A stretch of 64,000 nucleotides of DNA from JAQAZP01 sp032127265 (GTDB taxonomy: Bacteria > Acidobacteriota > JAQAZP01). The stretch is from contig JAQAZP010000279.1 of the NCBI GenBank assembly GCA_032127265.1, positions 1-64,000 of the forward strand. The letters are read 5' to 3'. Position numbers and translations under genes: made by a program. Below are positions 17,391 to 25,453 of the stretch, piece by piece. The notes below the pieces were generated by a model, which was not told the origin of the DNA, ran no database searches, and saw only the letters and a program-made list of their open reading frames with translations. The stretch's first letter is position 1. Every line of letters starts with the position of its first letter.

Positions 17391-17468
17391 GAAGGCGTGT
17401 TCCGCGCCCTTCAGGGCGGTGTGGTTTCTCCGTCCGGGCCGGGACCTCTTTCTCGTGCGGGTGCAGAT

Positions 17469-19103
17469 ATGAACCGTTTTCTTTGCCCGGTTGTTGTGCT
17501 GTTGGTCTTTGGCTTTCTTATGTTCACACCATTCGATAGCGCCTCGGCCAGCAACTGGCCATATCCGCGCCATGACGCCACCAACCAGGCGGCGGCCACG
17601 ATCCCCGCCAACTTCGGCAGTGCCCCGTCGCTCAGCTGGTCCTTCGAACTCCAGAACCCCGACGGCGGGGCCTACCCGGTGGCCGCCGACGTGGAACGTG
17701 ACGGCCGGATGGAGCTGATCGTCGGCGATGCCACCGGCATCATTTACTGTCTGGACGCGGCGCTGGGCACCCTCCGCTGGAGCCGGCAGCTGCCGGCCTT
17801 TTTCAAGTGGGGCTCCCCGGTTCTGGTGGACCTGGACGGTGACGGCGACCGGGATATCGTGGTGGGCGCCCGGGACCTCATCGCCCTTGACGGCCCCACC
17901 GGCAACACGTTGTGGACGGCGCTTTCCGGGGTGGACATCCTCGGTATGTCGGCCGCCGACCTCACTGGCGACGGCACCATTGAAATCTTCTGCACCGATT
18001 ACCTCAACCCGCGCAACGGCTACCTGGTGCGCGGCGAGGACGGTGCGGTCCTCTGGAGCGTGGTGACCAGCGGTTCGAACTACAACATTCCCGCCTTCGC
18101 CGATCTCGACGGGGACGGAAAGCAGGAGATCCTGTTTACCCGGCACGACAGCGGAGCCACCGAGCGGGTGGTCTGTCTGCAGGCTTCGGACGGCCGGGAG
18201 TTGTGGAGCTATCAGTGCGGGCCTTCGGCCACCCAACAAACGTCGGCCCCGCCCCAGCTGGGCTACATCGCCGATTTCGGGTACCAGTCGGTGGTGGTGG
18301 CTGACTTCGACGGGGATGGACAACTGGAAGTTTCGGCCGGTACCGACCTCAACCACTACCTTTTCGAGGCCGACGGCACCCTGGTCACCAAGGTGCCCCA
18401 GGGTATCCTGGGCACCGGTTTCACCCGGCGGCGCGAATCAAACGGCGAATACACCTTCCGTGACCACCACTACCAGATCTACGATCAGGCGGCAGGTGAC
18501 CTGGACGGCAACGGCACCGTGGACATGGCCTACGGCCTGGTCTCCGACTACATTACCGACTACGACGTGGCCACCGGTAGCATCGAGGTGGAGTTCCTGG
18601 CCTACCGCAATGACGCCCGGGCCATTCGCGCCGACGGGTCCCTCCTCTGGAACTACCACTCCTCGGCCGACGGGGCCGGGGTCGGGCGCTGTCGTGACCC
18701 GATCATTGCCGATCTCGACAGTTCGGGTGTCCTTGACGTGATTTACGGGTCAGAGGATGGCCACCTCTATGCCGTGGACGGGAAGTCCGGGCAGCTGCTC
18801 TGGCGCCTCCACATCGGCGATTTCGGGTTGAGCCGGGGCAAGATCCTGGTGGACACCGACGGCGACGGATTCGGCGAGCTGATCGTGGTGGCCGGCCGCC
18901 GGGTGATCAAATATGGCGGTCCGCTGGTGGGGGACGTGGACGACTCCGGCCGGGTGGACGGCGTGGACCTGCAGAGGCTCTCTTGGAGTTTTGGCAGCCA
19001 GTCGGACGAAGTGCGCTACCTGGAGAACGCCGACCTGGACCGCAACGGCACGGTTGACGGAGGGGATCTGGTTATCCTGGCCGGAAACTTCGGCAACCCT
19101 TGA
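17469..19103 (+). CDS. Secreted FG-GAP/VCBS-repeat protein with C-terminal dockerin-like domain
   Basis: 544 residues. A signal peptide ends near SASA (about residue 24). Integrin-like FG-GAP repeats with Ca-binding loops follow: 'VAADVERDGRMELIVGDATG', 'VDLDGDGDRDIVVGA', 'ADLTGDGTIEIFCTD', 'ADLDGDGKQEILFT', 'ADFDGDGQLEVSAGT', 'GDLDGNGTVDMAYG', 'ADLDSSGVLDVIYGS', interspersed with PQQ-like 'GRELWSYQCG' strands; they should form a beta-propeller. The last 60 residues hold two EF-hand-like segments, 'VDDSGRVDGVDLQRL' and 'LDRNGTVDGGDLVIL', a type I dockerin pattern. It is probably a surface or secreted protein. ATG 17469 is chosen because the signal peptide starts there; the frame is open 40 codons further upstream. 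Confidence 0.85.
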   Translation: MNRFLCPVVVLLVFGFLMFTPFDSASASNWPYPRHDATNQAAATIPANFGSAPSLSWSFELQNPDGGAYPVAADVERDGRMELIVGDATGIIYCLDAALGTLRWSRQLPAFFKWGSPVLVDLDGDGDRDIVVGARDLIALDGPTGNTLWTALSGVDILGMSAADLTGDGTIEIFCTDYLNPRNGYLVRGEDGAVLWSVVTSGSNYNIPAFADLDGDGKQEILFTRHDSGATERVVCLQASDGRELWSYQCGPSATQQTSAPPQLGYIADFGYQSVVVADFDGDGQLEVSAGTDLNHYLFEADGTLVTKVPQGILGTGFTRRRESNGEYTFRDHHYQIYDQAAGDLDGNGTVDMAYGLVSDYITDYDVATGSIEVEFLAYRNDARAIRADGSLLWNYHSSADGAGVGRCRDPIIADLDSSGVLDVIYGSEDGHLYAVDGKSGQLLWRLHIGDFGLSRGKILVDTDGDGFGELIVVAGRRVIKYGGPLVGDVDDSGRVDGVDLQRLSWSFGSQSDEVRYLENADLDRNGTVDGGDLVILAGNFGNP

Positions 19104-19474
19104 GACCTTGTCTTCACGCCGATGGCGGTTTTCCGAACCGCTTCAAAACGCTCACACAGCAGAAGAACCAGGCTCCGCTTCATCAACAGTATAAACCGTG
19201 CCGCGCAGTGCAAAAGAGGTTTCACTGCAGTTTCAGACAAGAGTGATCATGAGATTCAACGCTAAATCGTTGATTTCAAATACGATAAAATTTTCAGAGT
19301 AATGGTTGACAAATTTCATAGACTGTATTACATTTGTACCATTCCCGCTGAATTCTCAGGGGGGCAGTTTTTCCAGACTGTTGGATACCATAGCCAAGGG
19401 TTGGCTGAAGAGATCCGCAACCCAGTCTTCCGGCCGGATGCAGGTGGCGGTTTTGCGGAGTTGGAGGAAAAGAG
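19104..19474. other. Intergenic region upstream of a small secreted-protein gene
   Basis: No gene seen. A weak hairpin (GCGGTT...AACCGC near 19125-19142) follows the dockerin gene. A clear promoter lies at 19306-19334, and the roughly 130 bases between its start and the ATG at 19475 form an untranslated leader without an obvious known motif. Confidence 0.6.
19306..19334 (+). promoter_or_regulatory. Sigma-70-type promoter
   Basis: A perfect -35 TTGACA (19306-19311), 17-base AT-rich spacer, -10 TACATT (19329-19334). Predicted start near 19341. It drives the gene at 19475. Confidence 0.75.
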
Positions 19475-19876
19475 ATGAAAATGAACAAGTTGAAGATTGT
19501 GTTTATGATGTGCGTGGTGGCGGTTCTCGCCGTGTCATTTGCCTCGGCGGGCGCCCGGAACCAGATTATCGCTGAAGTACCGCACGATTTTGTGATCGGT
19601 GACACACCGATGCCGGCGGGCAAATACACCTTCGAACGGGGGGGTTCCTATCCGCCGATGATCACCTGCCGCAATGCCAAGGGCGAAGGCTCCTCGATCA
19701 TGCACGTGATCACCACCCTGGCCCGGGACGGGATGGGGGAATCGGATGCCAAACTGGTCTTTGACAAGTCCGAAGGCAAGGTAGAGCTGTCGGAAGTCTG
19801 GTTTGCCGGCCAGGACGGATACCTGGTCTGCGGCACCGTGGCGGCGCACACCCATGACGTGTTGAGCGCCAAGTAA
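19475..19876 (+). CDS. Small exported protein of unknown function
   Basis: 133 residues. The signal peptide (about 1-25, hydrophobic core IVFMMCVVAVLAVSFA, cut near ASA/GA) is followed by a compact beta-rich domain with 'EVPHDFVIGDTPMPAGKYTF', 'ESDAKLVFDKSEGKVELSEV' and 'YLVCGTVAAHTHDVLSAK'. The phrase 'MPAGKYTFER' is typical of small periplasmic proteins common in Acidobacteria-like genomes; no activity is known to me. The start is well supported by GGAGG 7 bases upstream. It is a single-gene transcription unit with its own promoter and a strong terminator, suggesting high expression. Confidence 0.7.
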   Translation: MKMNKLKIVFMMCVVAVLAVSFASAGARNQIIAEVPHDFVIGDTPMPAGKYTFERGGSYPPMITCRNAKGEGSSIMHVITTLARDGMGESDAKLVFDKSEGKVELSEVWFAGQDGYLVCGTVAAHTHDVLSAK

Positions 19877-19900
19877 ACGGCTCGAAGTAAGATTACACTG

Positions 19901-19942
19901 ACCGGGCGGAGGCCTCTGGGTGAGGTCCGCCCGGTTTTTTTT
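19901..19942 (+). terminator. Rho-independent terminator
   Basis: A 10-base perfect stem ACCGGGCGGA (19901-19910)/TCCGCCCGGT (19926-19935), extended by CCTC/GAGG after a 2-base bulge, then eight Ts. Confidence 0.92.
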
Positions 19943-19950
19943 GGCCGCTA

Positions 19951-20439
19951 CTACTTTTCTTTCCCTGCCGGATCTTTTTTCTTTGCCGGGGGGGCAGCTG
20001 GAGCCGCCGGCTCAGCCGGTGCTGCCGGTGCCTTTTCCTTGCCGCTCTTCAGCTTCTTCTTATCCGAAGCGGGAGCCGGGGCCGCCTTGGCGTCATCCGC
20101 CGCCTTTTTCGCTGCCCCGCCGGCCGCCATCTTCGCACCCTTCGGCTTCACCGCAGCTGTCCCGGCGGGATTCACTTTCTTCTTGTTTCCGCCGGCAGCG
20201 TTTAACTTGGCCGGTGCCGCTTTGACCGGAACAGCAGTGGCCGGTGCGGCGCCCTTCAGTGCTTTTTTCTCATCGGTTTTCTGTGCCGCTGCCGCTTTCT
20301 CCTTGATGGCGTCATCAGCCTTTTTACCCGCCGTCTCCTCTGCTTTCTTCTTTTCCGCCGGGTCGTCAGCCGACTGGGCCATGGCCAGCCCGCCGGCCAG
20401 CATCAGCACGATAAACAGCATCATCATTTTTTTCATCAT
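19951..20439 (-). CDS. Exported Ala/Lys/Pro-rich low-complexity protein
   Basis: 162 residues. A signal peptide (MMKKMMMLFIVLMLAGGLAMA) is followed by an almost featureless sequence rich in Ala, Lys, Pro, Asp and Gly ('KKKAEETAGKKADDAIK', 'PAAPAEPAAPAAPPAKKK'), resembling histone-H1-like or PG-associated linkers. It has no enzymatic motif. The mature protein is strongly basic in blocks and may bind an acidic polymer such as peptidoglycan, teichoic-like material or nucleic acid in the periplasm; this is inference. ATG 20439 is preceded by AAAGGGA. The opposite strand also has an open frame (20039-20473), an artefact of the composition. Confidence 0.65.
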   Translation of the reverse strand: MMKKMMMLFIVLMLAGGLAMAQSADDPAEKKKAEETAGKKADDAIKEKAAAAQKTDEKKALKGAAPATAVPVKAAPAKLNAAGGNKKKVNPAGTAAVKPKGAKMAAGGAAKKAADDAKAAPAPASDKKKLKSGKEKAPAAPAEPAAPAAPPAKKKDPAGKEK

Positions 20440-20553
20440 CGTCGTTCCCTTTCCATGGTTCATCCCTGGGTGATTCGATAAGGATGGCACGAATGCCCTA
20501 CCAACGAATGATAGCGCGATCGGACCATCGACAGCGGATAATTGATCAGTGGA

Positions 20554-22137
20554 TCACCTCCGAGCAAAAAAAGCGGCATGGTTCGATGTGAATGTGGGCG
20601 GATCATGGTGGAGGATCCGCCGGATTTCATGGTGCTTGCGAAAAGTGCCGTCAAGAAAGCGCCGGACGTCCGGACGATTCCAGCCCCCGGGGTGGGTGAA
20701 ATCGCGGTAGAGCGCCAGGTCGCCCGGGTAGAATTCTCCCACGGCAAGCCCTTCCGCCTCCGGACTGCCCAGCGGCAGGTTGAAGATGGCCAGGTTGAGA
20801 AAGGAGATGGCCTTCCGGTTCTGCAGGACGAAGCGCCAGGTTTCCTCCGCTTCGGCCCGGCTCTCGGCCGGCGTGCCGAAGAGCAGATAGAGGTAGACGG
20901 AGATGCCCGCTTGACGGAGGTTTTCCATTACCCTCGATACCTTGTGGAGAACAATCCCCTTGCCCAGGGCATCCAGTACCTGCTGCGATCCCGACTCGAG
21001 CCCCAGCTTGAGCATCAGACAACCGGATTCCGCCAGCCGGGAGCAGAATTCGGGATCGTCCAGCGGATCGCCGATCCTGGCAAAGCCGTACCACGGGGCG
21101 CCCGGAGGGTGGTCGGCCAGCTGCCGGAGAATGACCGGCGGCACGGCGTTGTCCAGCAAGTGGATCAGCGAGGGATCGGTCTCTTTAACCAGGGTGCGCA
21201 GCTGCTCCCTCACCGTGCGGCGGGGCAGCGGCTCGTACCGCCGCTCTTCGGACCGTTCGGGGCAGAATGTGCAGCGGTTCCACCAGCAGCCGTCGGACGT
21301 GCTGAAGGGGAGGATGAAACCCGGGCTCAGGTATTCCTTGTCTTTGAACCCGAGGTAGTCGGGAGGCGTGTGCCCGTCTCTCACGTCGAGACCGGCCGCA
21401 GCCAGAACAGCCGCTTCGCCCTGCCCGTCCACCAGCTGATCAACCAGCCCCTCGAAGCGGTCGGTCCATCCGGGACGCCTCAGCCAGGAGGTGACCAGTC
21501 CTCCGCCGAGAATGATTCTCAGCCCGGAAACCTCCCGCTTCAGCAGGCCGATCATGGCAAAAGCGGAGAGGGCCTGGGATAGGTAGTTTATTGAAATTCC
21601 CACCACCGGCGGCTGATATTCATTCACCTGCGGCAGAAGCTGTTCGATGAAGTAGCCGTGGAAGGGATTGCGCTCCGGTTCCCTGGCCGCGGTAAGGAGA
21701 TCGGCGGAGCGCACGGGTGAGAGCCTCGTATCCGAGTAATTGGCCAGCCCGGCACGGATCCCATCACTTTTGCCGGCCAGGGACAGCAGCCGTTCGAGAT
21801 CGGACACGGCCCGGCCGTAGCGATCGTGGTTTTCGTATGTGCCGGGGGTTCTCAGGGCCGTGAGGTGCCGGTCGCGGTGTCCCAGGGCGCGACGGGACCA
21901 GGTGTCGTCCGCGGGTGCCGCTTTCTCCAGTAACCAGAGCAGTCCCTCCAGGTTGGCGTCGATCACCCGGCAGGGGGCGCCGTGGGCCCGCAGTGCTCCG
22001 GCCAGCCGGGCGATGCCGGCCGGCGGTTCGGAGGGTTTGGCCACTGGTGGATGAACCAGCAGGATCAGATGGTCAGTGGATGCGGAAATCTGTAAACTCC
22101 TTGTCCTGCGGCAGGTCCTCCAGTTCCACACTGTCAA
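20554..22137 (-). CDS. B12-binding-type radical SAM protein with CX4CX2C cluster motif
   Basis: 527 residues. Residues about 20-270 resemble the cobalamin-binding N-terminal domain of B12 radical SAM proteins ('LLVHPPVAKPSEPPAGIARL', 'PPVVGISINYLSQALSAF', 'IILGGG'). The radical SAM core follows with Cys284, Cys289 and Cys292 (GCWWNRCTFCPE), a CX4CX2C spacing instead of the common CX3CX2C, then 'LKLGLESGSQQVLDALGKG' and 'VYLYLLFGTPAES' typical of the fold. The substrate is unknown; such proteins do methylations or ring rearrangements. The start is uncertain: TTG 22137 or GTG 22131 would overlap acyP by about 60 bases, while AAGGAG followed 7 bases later by ATT (near 22092) is the best-placed ribosome site. 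Confidence 0.8.
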   Translation of the reverse strand: MTVWNWRTCRRTRSLQISASTDHLILLVHPPVAKPSEPPAGIARLAGALRAHGAPCRVIDANLEGLLWLLEKAAPADDTWSRRALGHRDRHLTALRTPGTYENHDRYGRAVSDLERLLSLAGKSDGIRAGLANYSDTRLSPVRSADLLTAAREPERNPFHGYFIEQLLPQVNEYQPPVVGISINYLSQALSAFAMIGLLKREVSGLRIILGGGLVTSWLRRPGWTDRFEGLVDQLVDGQGEAAVLAAAGLDVRDGHTPPDYLGFKDKEYLSPGFILPFSTSDGCWWNRCTFCPERSEERRYEPLPRRTVREQLRTLVKETDPSLIHLLDNAVPPVILRQLADHPPGAPWYGFARIGDPLDDPEFCSRLAESGCLMLKLGLESGSQQVLDALGKGIVLHKVSRVMENLRQAGISVYLYLLFGTPAESRAEAEETWRFVLQNRKAISFLNLAIFNLPLGSPEAEGLAVGEFYPGDLALYRDFTHPGGWNRPDVRRFLDGTFRKHHEIRRILHHDPPTFTSNHAAFFARR

Positions 22138-22342
22138 CCGCGGCCATTGGCGGCCCGTTCCTGGCCCAGCGGAGGAGTTGGTTCACGCCCGCGTCTTCCC
22201 CTTCGGCCACCAGCTCCACCCGGCCGTCCACCAGGTTGCGCACCGTTCCGCGAACCCCGTATTCCAGGGCTTTCTCCAGTGTGGAGGCCCGGAACCAGAC
22301 ACCCTGTACCCTTCCCGAGATGATCGCCCTGACTCTTTTCAT
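22073..22342 (-). CDS. acyP: Acylphosphatase
   Basis: 89 residues, the normal size. It hydrolyses carboxyl-phosphate bonds of acylphosphates. The substrate-binding motif 'ISGRVQGVWFRAST' contains the phosphate-binding Arg, and 'GVRGTVRNLVDGRVELVAEG' carries the catalytic Asn; 'GPPMAAVDSVE' fits the typical C-terminal half. ATG 22342 gives the family start; the frame is open further upstream without support. It lies 32 bases after the upstream secreted-protein gene and overlaps the proposed start of the radical SAM gene, so the three are probably co-transcribed. Confidence 0.92.
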   Translation of the reverse strand: MKRVRAIISGRVQGVWFRASTLEKALEYGVRGTVRNLVDGRVELVAEGEDAGVNQLLRWARNGPPMAAVDSVELEDLPQDKEFTDFRIH

Positions 22343-22374
22343 CGCTTCAATCCGGTGACGGTGTTCGAAATGCC

Positions 22375-23016
22375 CTATTTCTCCGGTAACAGGGTCAGCA
22401 GCAGATGCCACGGCCCCTCGCTGCCCATGGCCCCCTGGTCGATACCCAGACTTTCGGCCAGCACCCGCCCTTCTTCGGGGCGAAAGAAATCCGCCACCAC
22501 CACCTGCGTGCCGGCTTTCAAGCCCTTGATCTTCTCCATCTCGTGGCTCAGGATCAGCGGCGGATCCCCTTCATTGTGCTTCCCCGTCAGCGGGTCAATA
22601 AAACTCAGGTTGTACTCCAACCCGACGAAAACCAGGTCGTCGACCTCCTGCAGCACCCGCAGTTCAATCTGCAGACCGAGGTTCTGGTAGCTGTAGCTGA
22701 TCCGCGGGATTGCCTGGCCCGTGGCATCCATCGCCTCGGCGGGGTTGAAGGTGGTGGTGGGGATCGGTGCCTTGGAGCCGCAGTGGAAGTGGATCTTCTC
22801 CCGCTCGATGCAGCTGAGCTCGATGGTGCGCACTGTGCGGCCAGGCCCTGCCCCACCTGGGGCGGCCACCGCCAGTTGAAAAGCGTATTCCTTGATCGTG
22901 CGTCCGCGGGGGGACGGGTTCCGTCCTTCCTGGGCCGCCGACGGCAAAACCACTGCCGCGGCCAGCAGCAGGGCCAGTCCCATGACGGCAATACAGTTGA
23001 TCCACCTGATGCGCAT
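22375..23016 (-). CDS. Exported protein of unknown function
   Basis: 213 residues. The signal peptide (about 1-28, hydrophobic core CIAVMGLALLLAAAVVLP) is followed by a single domain that I do not recognise with confidence. The stretch 'YSYQNLGLQIELRVLQEVDD' to 'EKIKGLKAGTQVVVADFF' has the alternating-strand rhythm of a secretin (GspD-type) beta domain, including 'G.qvvvA..f', but it is far too short for a secretin and lacks N-domains. It could be a periplasmic or outer-membrane lipid-facing protein. The start at 23016 is well supported (GGAGG 5 bases upstream). It sits between a methyltransferase and acyP in a minus-strand run. Confidence 0.6.
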   Translation of the reverse strand: MRIRWINCIAVMGLALLLAAAVVLPSAAQEGRNPSPRGRTIKEYAFQLAVAAPGGAGPGRTVRTIELSCIEREKIHFHCGSKAPIPTTTFNPAEAMDATGQAIPRISYSYQNLGLQIELRVLQEVDDLVFVGLEYNLSFIDPLTGKHNEGDPPLILSHEMEKIKGLKAGTQVVVADFFRPEEGRVLAESLGIDQGAMGSEGPWHLLLTLLPEK

Positions 23017-23083
23017 TGATTCCTCCATTGTGAACGCGGGTCGTCTTGCTGAATACCGCTTACGGAACGAGGGCCCGTGGCGT

Positions 23084-23884
23084 CTACGGCCGCCGGCAGC
23101 GGAAATACCAGCCACAGGCGGCGAAGCGGGGCAGTTTGTCGGCCAGGGCCATGTCCAGTGATTCCAGCGGCCAGAGCAGCCCGGACCAGCGGCGGCAGAG
23201 CGAGAAGGGGAAGACCGGTGCGAGAACGCATGAACGTCCTTCCGGGGGCAGCACTTCCAGCCCGTTCTCTTCCAGCAGCCGCACGATGGAGCGAAAGGTG
23301 AACTGCTGAATGTGCCGCTCCCCTTTGGGATACGGCGCCGGTACGGGAAGCCGGTGGCGCAGCACCGGTAAGCGGCCCACGGCCAATCGCAGGCGACGCA
23401 GCAGCGCCGGCGCCAGCCGCAGCGGATTCCAACGGTAGGCCAGCAGTTCCCAGGGACCGTAGCCGTTGGGAACCGTGATAACCGCAAGGCCTCCCGGTTC
23501 GGTGAGGGCGACGATCCTTTGCACCATTTCCGCCGGCTGCTCCAGGTGCTCCAGCACCTCGGAGCAGATCACCACCGGAAAACGCACTTCCGGCTTCCAG
23601 CCCTCCATATCCCGGTTGACGAATTCAGCGTGCTCATAGGGGTTTCGTTCCCGGGCCGCCTCGGCCTTGGCCCGGTCGATCTCCACCCCGAGCACCGGGA
23701 ACCCGGCCTCGGCCAGGGAGAGCGAGACATTGCCTGTGTTGCAGCCGATTTCCAGCACCCTCACCGTTTCGGGAGATCGTCTGTGCCGTCCTGCTTCAAG
23801 CAGGGCCGCCCCGACGATGAAATCCATCTTCTTCAGGTAGGTCAGGTTGCGGATCGTGCTGTGAGGGTAGCGGCGGCGGTCCAT
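23084..23884 (-). CDS. Class I SAM-dependent methyltransferase
   Basis: 266 residues. Rossmann-type SAM domain: motif I 'VLEIGCNTGNVSLSLAEAG', acidic residue at the end of strand 2 'VLGVEIDRAK', 'FPVVICSEVLEHLEQP' (motif post-II/III of the UbiE/Methyltransf_11 group) and 'LTEPGGLAVITVPNG'. The C-terminal part (about 165-266) is basic and hydrophobic, as in methyltransferases acting on lipids or glycans ('GERHIQQFTFRSIVRLLEE'). The substrate is unknown. The start ATG 23884 has GGAG 4 bases upstream. Two GC hairpins lie immediately upstream (23922-23942 and a CCCCG/CGGGG pair near 23903-23915), perhaps separating it from the DUF2752 gene. Confidence 0.85.
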   Translation of the reverse strand: MDRRRYPHSTIRNLTYLKKMDFIVGAALLEAGRHRRSPETVRVLEIGCNTGNVSLSLAEAGFPVLGVEIDRAKAEAARERNPYEHAEFVNRDMEGWKPEVRFPVVICSEVLEHLEQPAEMVQRIVALTEPGGLAVITVPNGYGPWELLAYRWNPLRLAPALLRRLRLAVGRLPVLRHRLPVPAPYPKGERHIQQFTFRSIVRLLEENGLEVLPPEGRSCVLAPVFPFSLCRRWSGLLWPLESLDMALADKLPRFAACGWYFRCRRP

Positions 23885-23921
23885 GGTTCTCCATCCCGGG
23901 TACCCCGTTTCGGGGCTCTTA

Positions 23922-23942
23922 CCGCGGGAACCCTTCCCGCGG
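23922..23942 (-). other. Strong hairpin upstream of the methyltransferase
   Basis: CCGCGGGAA and TTCCCGCGG form a perfect 9-base stem with a 3-base loop. No T-tract follows, so it is more likely an mRNA structure between the DUF2752 and methyltransferase genes than a terminator. The 168-base gap holds no gene. Confidence 0.5.
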
Positions 23943-24048
23943 GAGGATCAATGGTAACCGGGCGGAGGAGCACGGTATCCACCCTTCATACCAGGCATCG
24001 ACGGGTAAATAGCCCTGGTCCTGAGGCGAAAAAGCCGCGGCCCGGCCA

Positions 24049-24061
24049 GGGGTCAGACCCC
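24049..24061. repeat. 13-base palindrome overlapping the DUF2752 stop codon
   Basis: GGGGTCAGACCCC is a perfect 6-base dyad around a central base. Read on the minus strand, its TGA is the stop codon of the DUF2752 gene. Confidence 0.6.
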
Positions 24062-24475
24062 GTGACAGAAAAGATAGACCCAGTTTATCAGAAAGACCGC
24101 GGGCAGGCCCAGCCGCAGGGTCCAGCGGGCTGCGTGGTTCTCCAGGCGGACCCGGGGCCGCGGCAGCCGGAACACCACCAGTGCCAAGGCATAGAGCAGG
24201 TAGGCCACGGTGAGGATGCAGAGCACCGCCCCCAGGGGGTTGAGGCTGAAGGCCTCGGCGAACTCCAGGCGCACCACGTGGCGGAAGCTGCGGGTCATCC
24301 CGCAGGTCAGGCAGGGGATGCCGGTGAGGGAGTGGAAGGGGCACTTGTACCAGTCGGTGAGCCCCGGCGGCACCAGCCGGGCCACCGCGAGGACGAACAG
24401 CCCCACGCCGCCCCAGATCAGTTCGTGGTCCATGCCCGGCTCATCCGAGCCGGGCCGCCAGTAATAAAGTCGCAC
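24053..24475 (-). CDS. DUF2752 membrane protein
   Basis: 140 residues. The family hallmark is 'CPFHSLTGIPCLTCGMTRSF' (three Cys in the C...PC..CG.TR pattern), placed between membrane helices: 'LIWGGVGLFVLAVARLV' near the N-terminus, 'GAVLCILTVAYLLYALALVVF' and 'LGLPAVFLINWVYLF' after it. The function of the family is unknown. The start is GTG 24475, chosen because 'VRLYYWRPG' fits the family N-terminus and GAGG lies 5 bases upstream. It follows the YIP1-family gene by 31 bases on the same strand, and DUF2752/YIP1-type membrane genes plausibly work together. The stop codon lies in a 13-base palindrome (24049-24061). Confidence 0.85.
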   Translation of the reverse strand: MRLYYWRPGSDEPGMDHELIWGGVGLFVLAVARLVPPGLTDWYKCPFHSLTGIPCLTCGMTRSFRHVVRLEFAEAFSLNPLGAVLCILTVAYLLYALALVVFRLPRPRVRLENHAARWTLRLGLPAVFLINWVYLFCHGV

Positions 24476-24506
24476 GTGAGCCTCAGAAAAGGTTGCGGGG
24501 CCGATT

Positions 24507-25265
24507 TTACCTCTCGGCCAGGCCGGCCAGCACGCCCGCGCCAATACCGAAGAACATGAGAACGGCGATACAGCCGCAGCAGAGCAGCAGCGGCAGCAGC
24601 ACCGCGGCCAGCGCCCGGCCGGTGGTGGTTTCGTGCATCTCCCTCGAGCCGATCACCTCGGCCACGATGGCCCAGATGCCGCCGATCAGACCGCCGCAGA
24701 AAGGCAGCAGCTGGAAGAACGCGGTGGCGCCGGCGGCGTAGCAGACCACCCGCAAGGTGGCCTCGAAGCCGTTTCGCGCCCCGCCGGTGAGCAGCAGGCA
24801 AACGTGGAGGATTGCCGAGGAGATGAATGTGCCGATGAGCACGAAAACCGGCGAAAGAACGGCAATAAAGAGGATCAGGCCGGAGGAAAAGAGCAGTTCG
24901 TGCACGGCTTCGTTCTGGGACAGGATCCCCAGGCTCTGCAGCATGAAGTTCCAGAACAGGCCGCCGAGGACACCGACGGTGCCCAGCAGTACGGCAAAGA
25001 GGAGCGGCGATCCCAGATCGCCCGAGGTCTTCATCCGCCGGAAGGTGGCGGAGGGCTCGAAGAGCACACCGCGGATCATCTCGAACATCGCCGGAAAATC
25101 GAGGAAGGAGGAACGGCGTTCCCAGGCGCAATCCCCCCGGGGGGTTTCCATCTGCCGGGCCGGGCCGTGACCGCTCCCGCCAAACCCGGGGACTTTTCCG
25201 CAGAAGGGGCACTGGCCCTGCCCGTCCATGGCATTGAATTCGTTTCCGCACTGATCACAAGTCAC
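24507..25265 (-). CDS. YIP1-family membrane protein with N-terminal zinc ribbon
   Basis: 252 residues. The N-terminus has two CxxC knuckles (CDQCGNEF and CPFCGKVP), a rubredoxin/zinc-ribbon-like tag. After a linker, 'MFEMIRGVLFEPSATFRRM' is the typical amphipathic YIP1 entry helix, followed by five membrane helices (for example 'PLLFAVLLGTVGVLGGLFW', 'GLILFIAVLSPVFVLIGTF', 'VVCYAAGATAFFQLLPFCGG', 'LLPLLLCCGCIAVLMFFG'). Bacterial YIP1 proteins are uncharacterised. GTG start 25265 has GGAGG 8 bases upstream. It is the first gene of a minus-strand pair with the DUF2752 gene and divergent from the ABC cluster. Confidence 0.85.
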   Translation of the reverse strand: MTCDQCGNEFNAMDGQGQCPFCGKVPGFGGSGHGPARQMETPRGDCAWERRSSFLDFPAMFEMIRGVLFEPSATFRRMKTSGDLGSPLLFAVLLGTVGVLGGLFWNFMLQSLGILSQNEAVHELLFSSGLILFIAVLSPVFVLIGTFISSAILHVCLLLTGGARNGFEATLRVVCYAAGATAFFQLLPFCGGLIGGIWAIVAEVIGSREMHETTTGRALAAVLLPLLLCCGCIAVLMFFGIGAGVLAGLAER

Positions 25266-25453
25266 TGTTCAGCCCTCCTGAGTCCCGATTCACCCGTGCC
25301 GCCCTATTTTACATAATTATGCTGCCGGGGGTAGATAGCGCGTATTCATGCTGGAATGTCCTCTGTTGATGAAACCCAAACCTGCACCTTAGCGTAAAAT
25401 AAAGGACTTCCCCGCCGCTTGCAGGGGAAAATCCAGGGAGAGGACTCAATAAA

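Noticed and set aside
22375..23016. Annotation as a type II secretion secretin
   Set aside because: The strand pattern is suggestive, but the protein is only 213 residues long and lacks N-domains and the gate region, so only an unknown exported protein is called.
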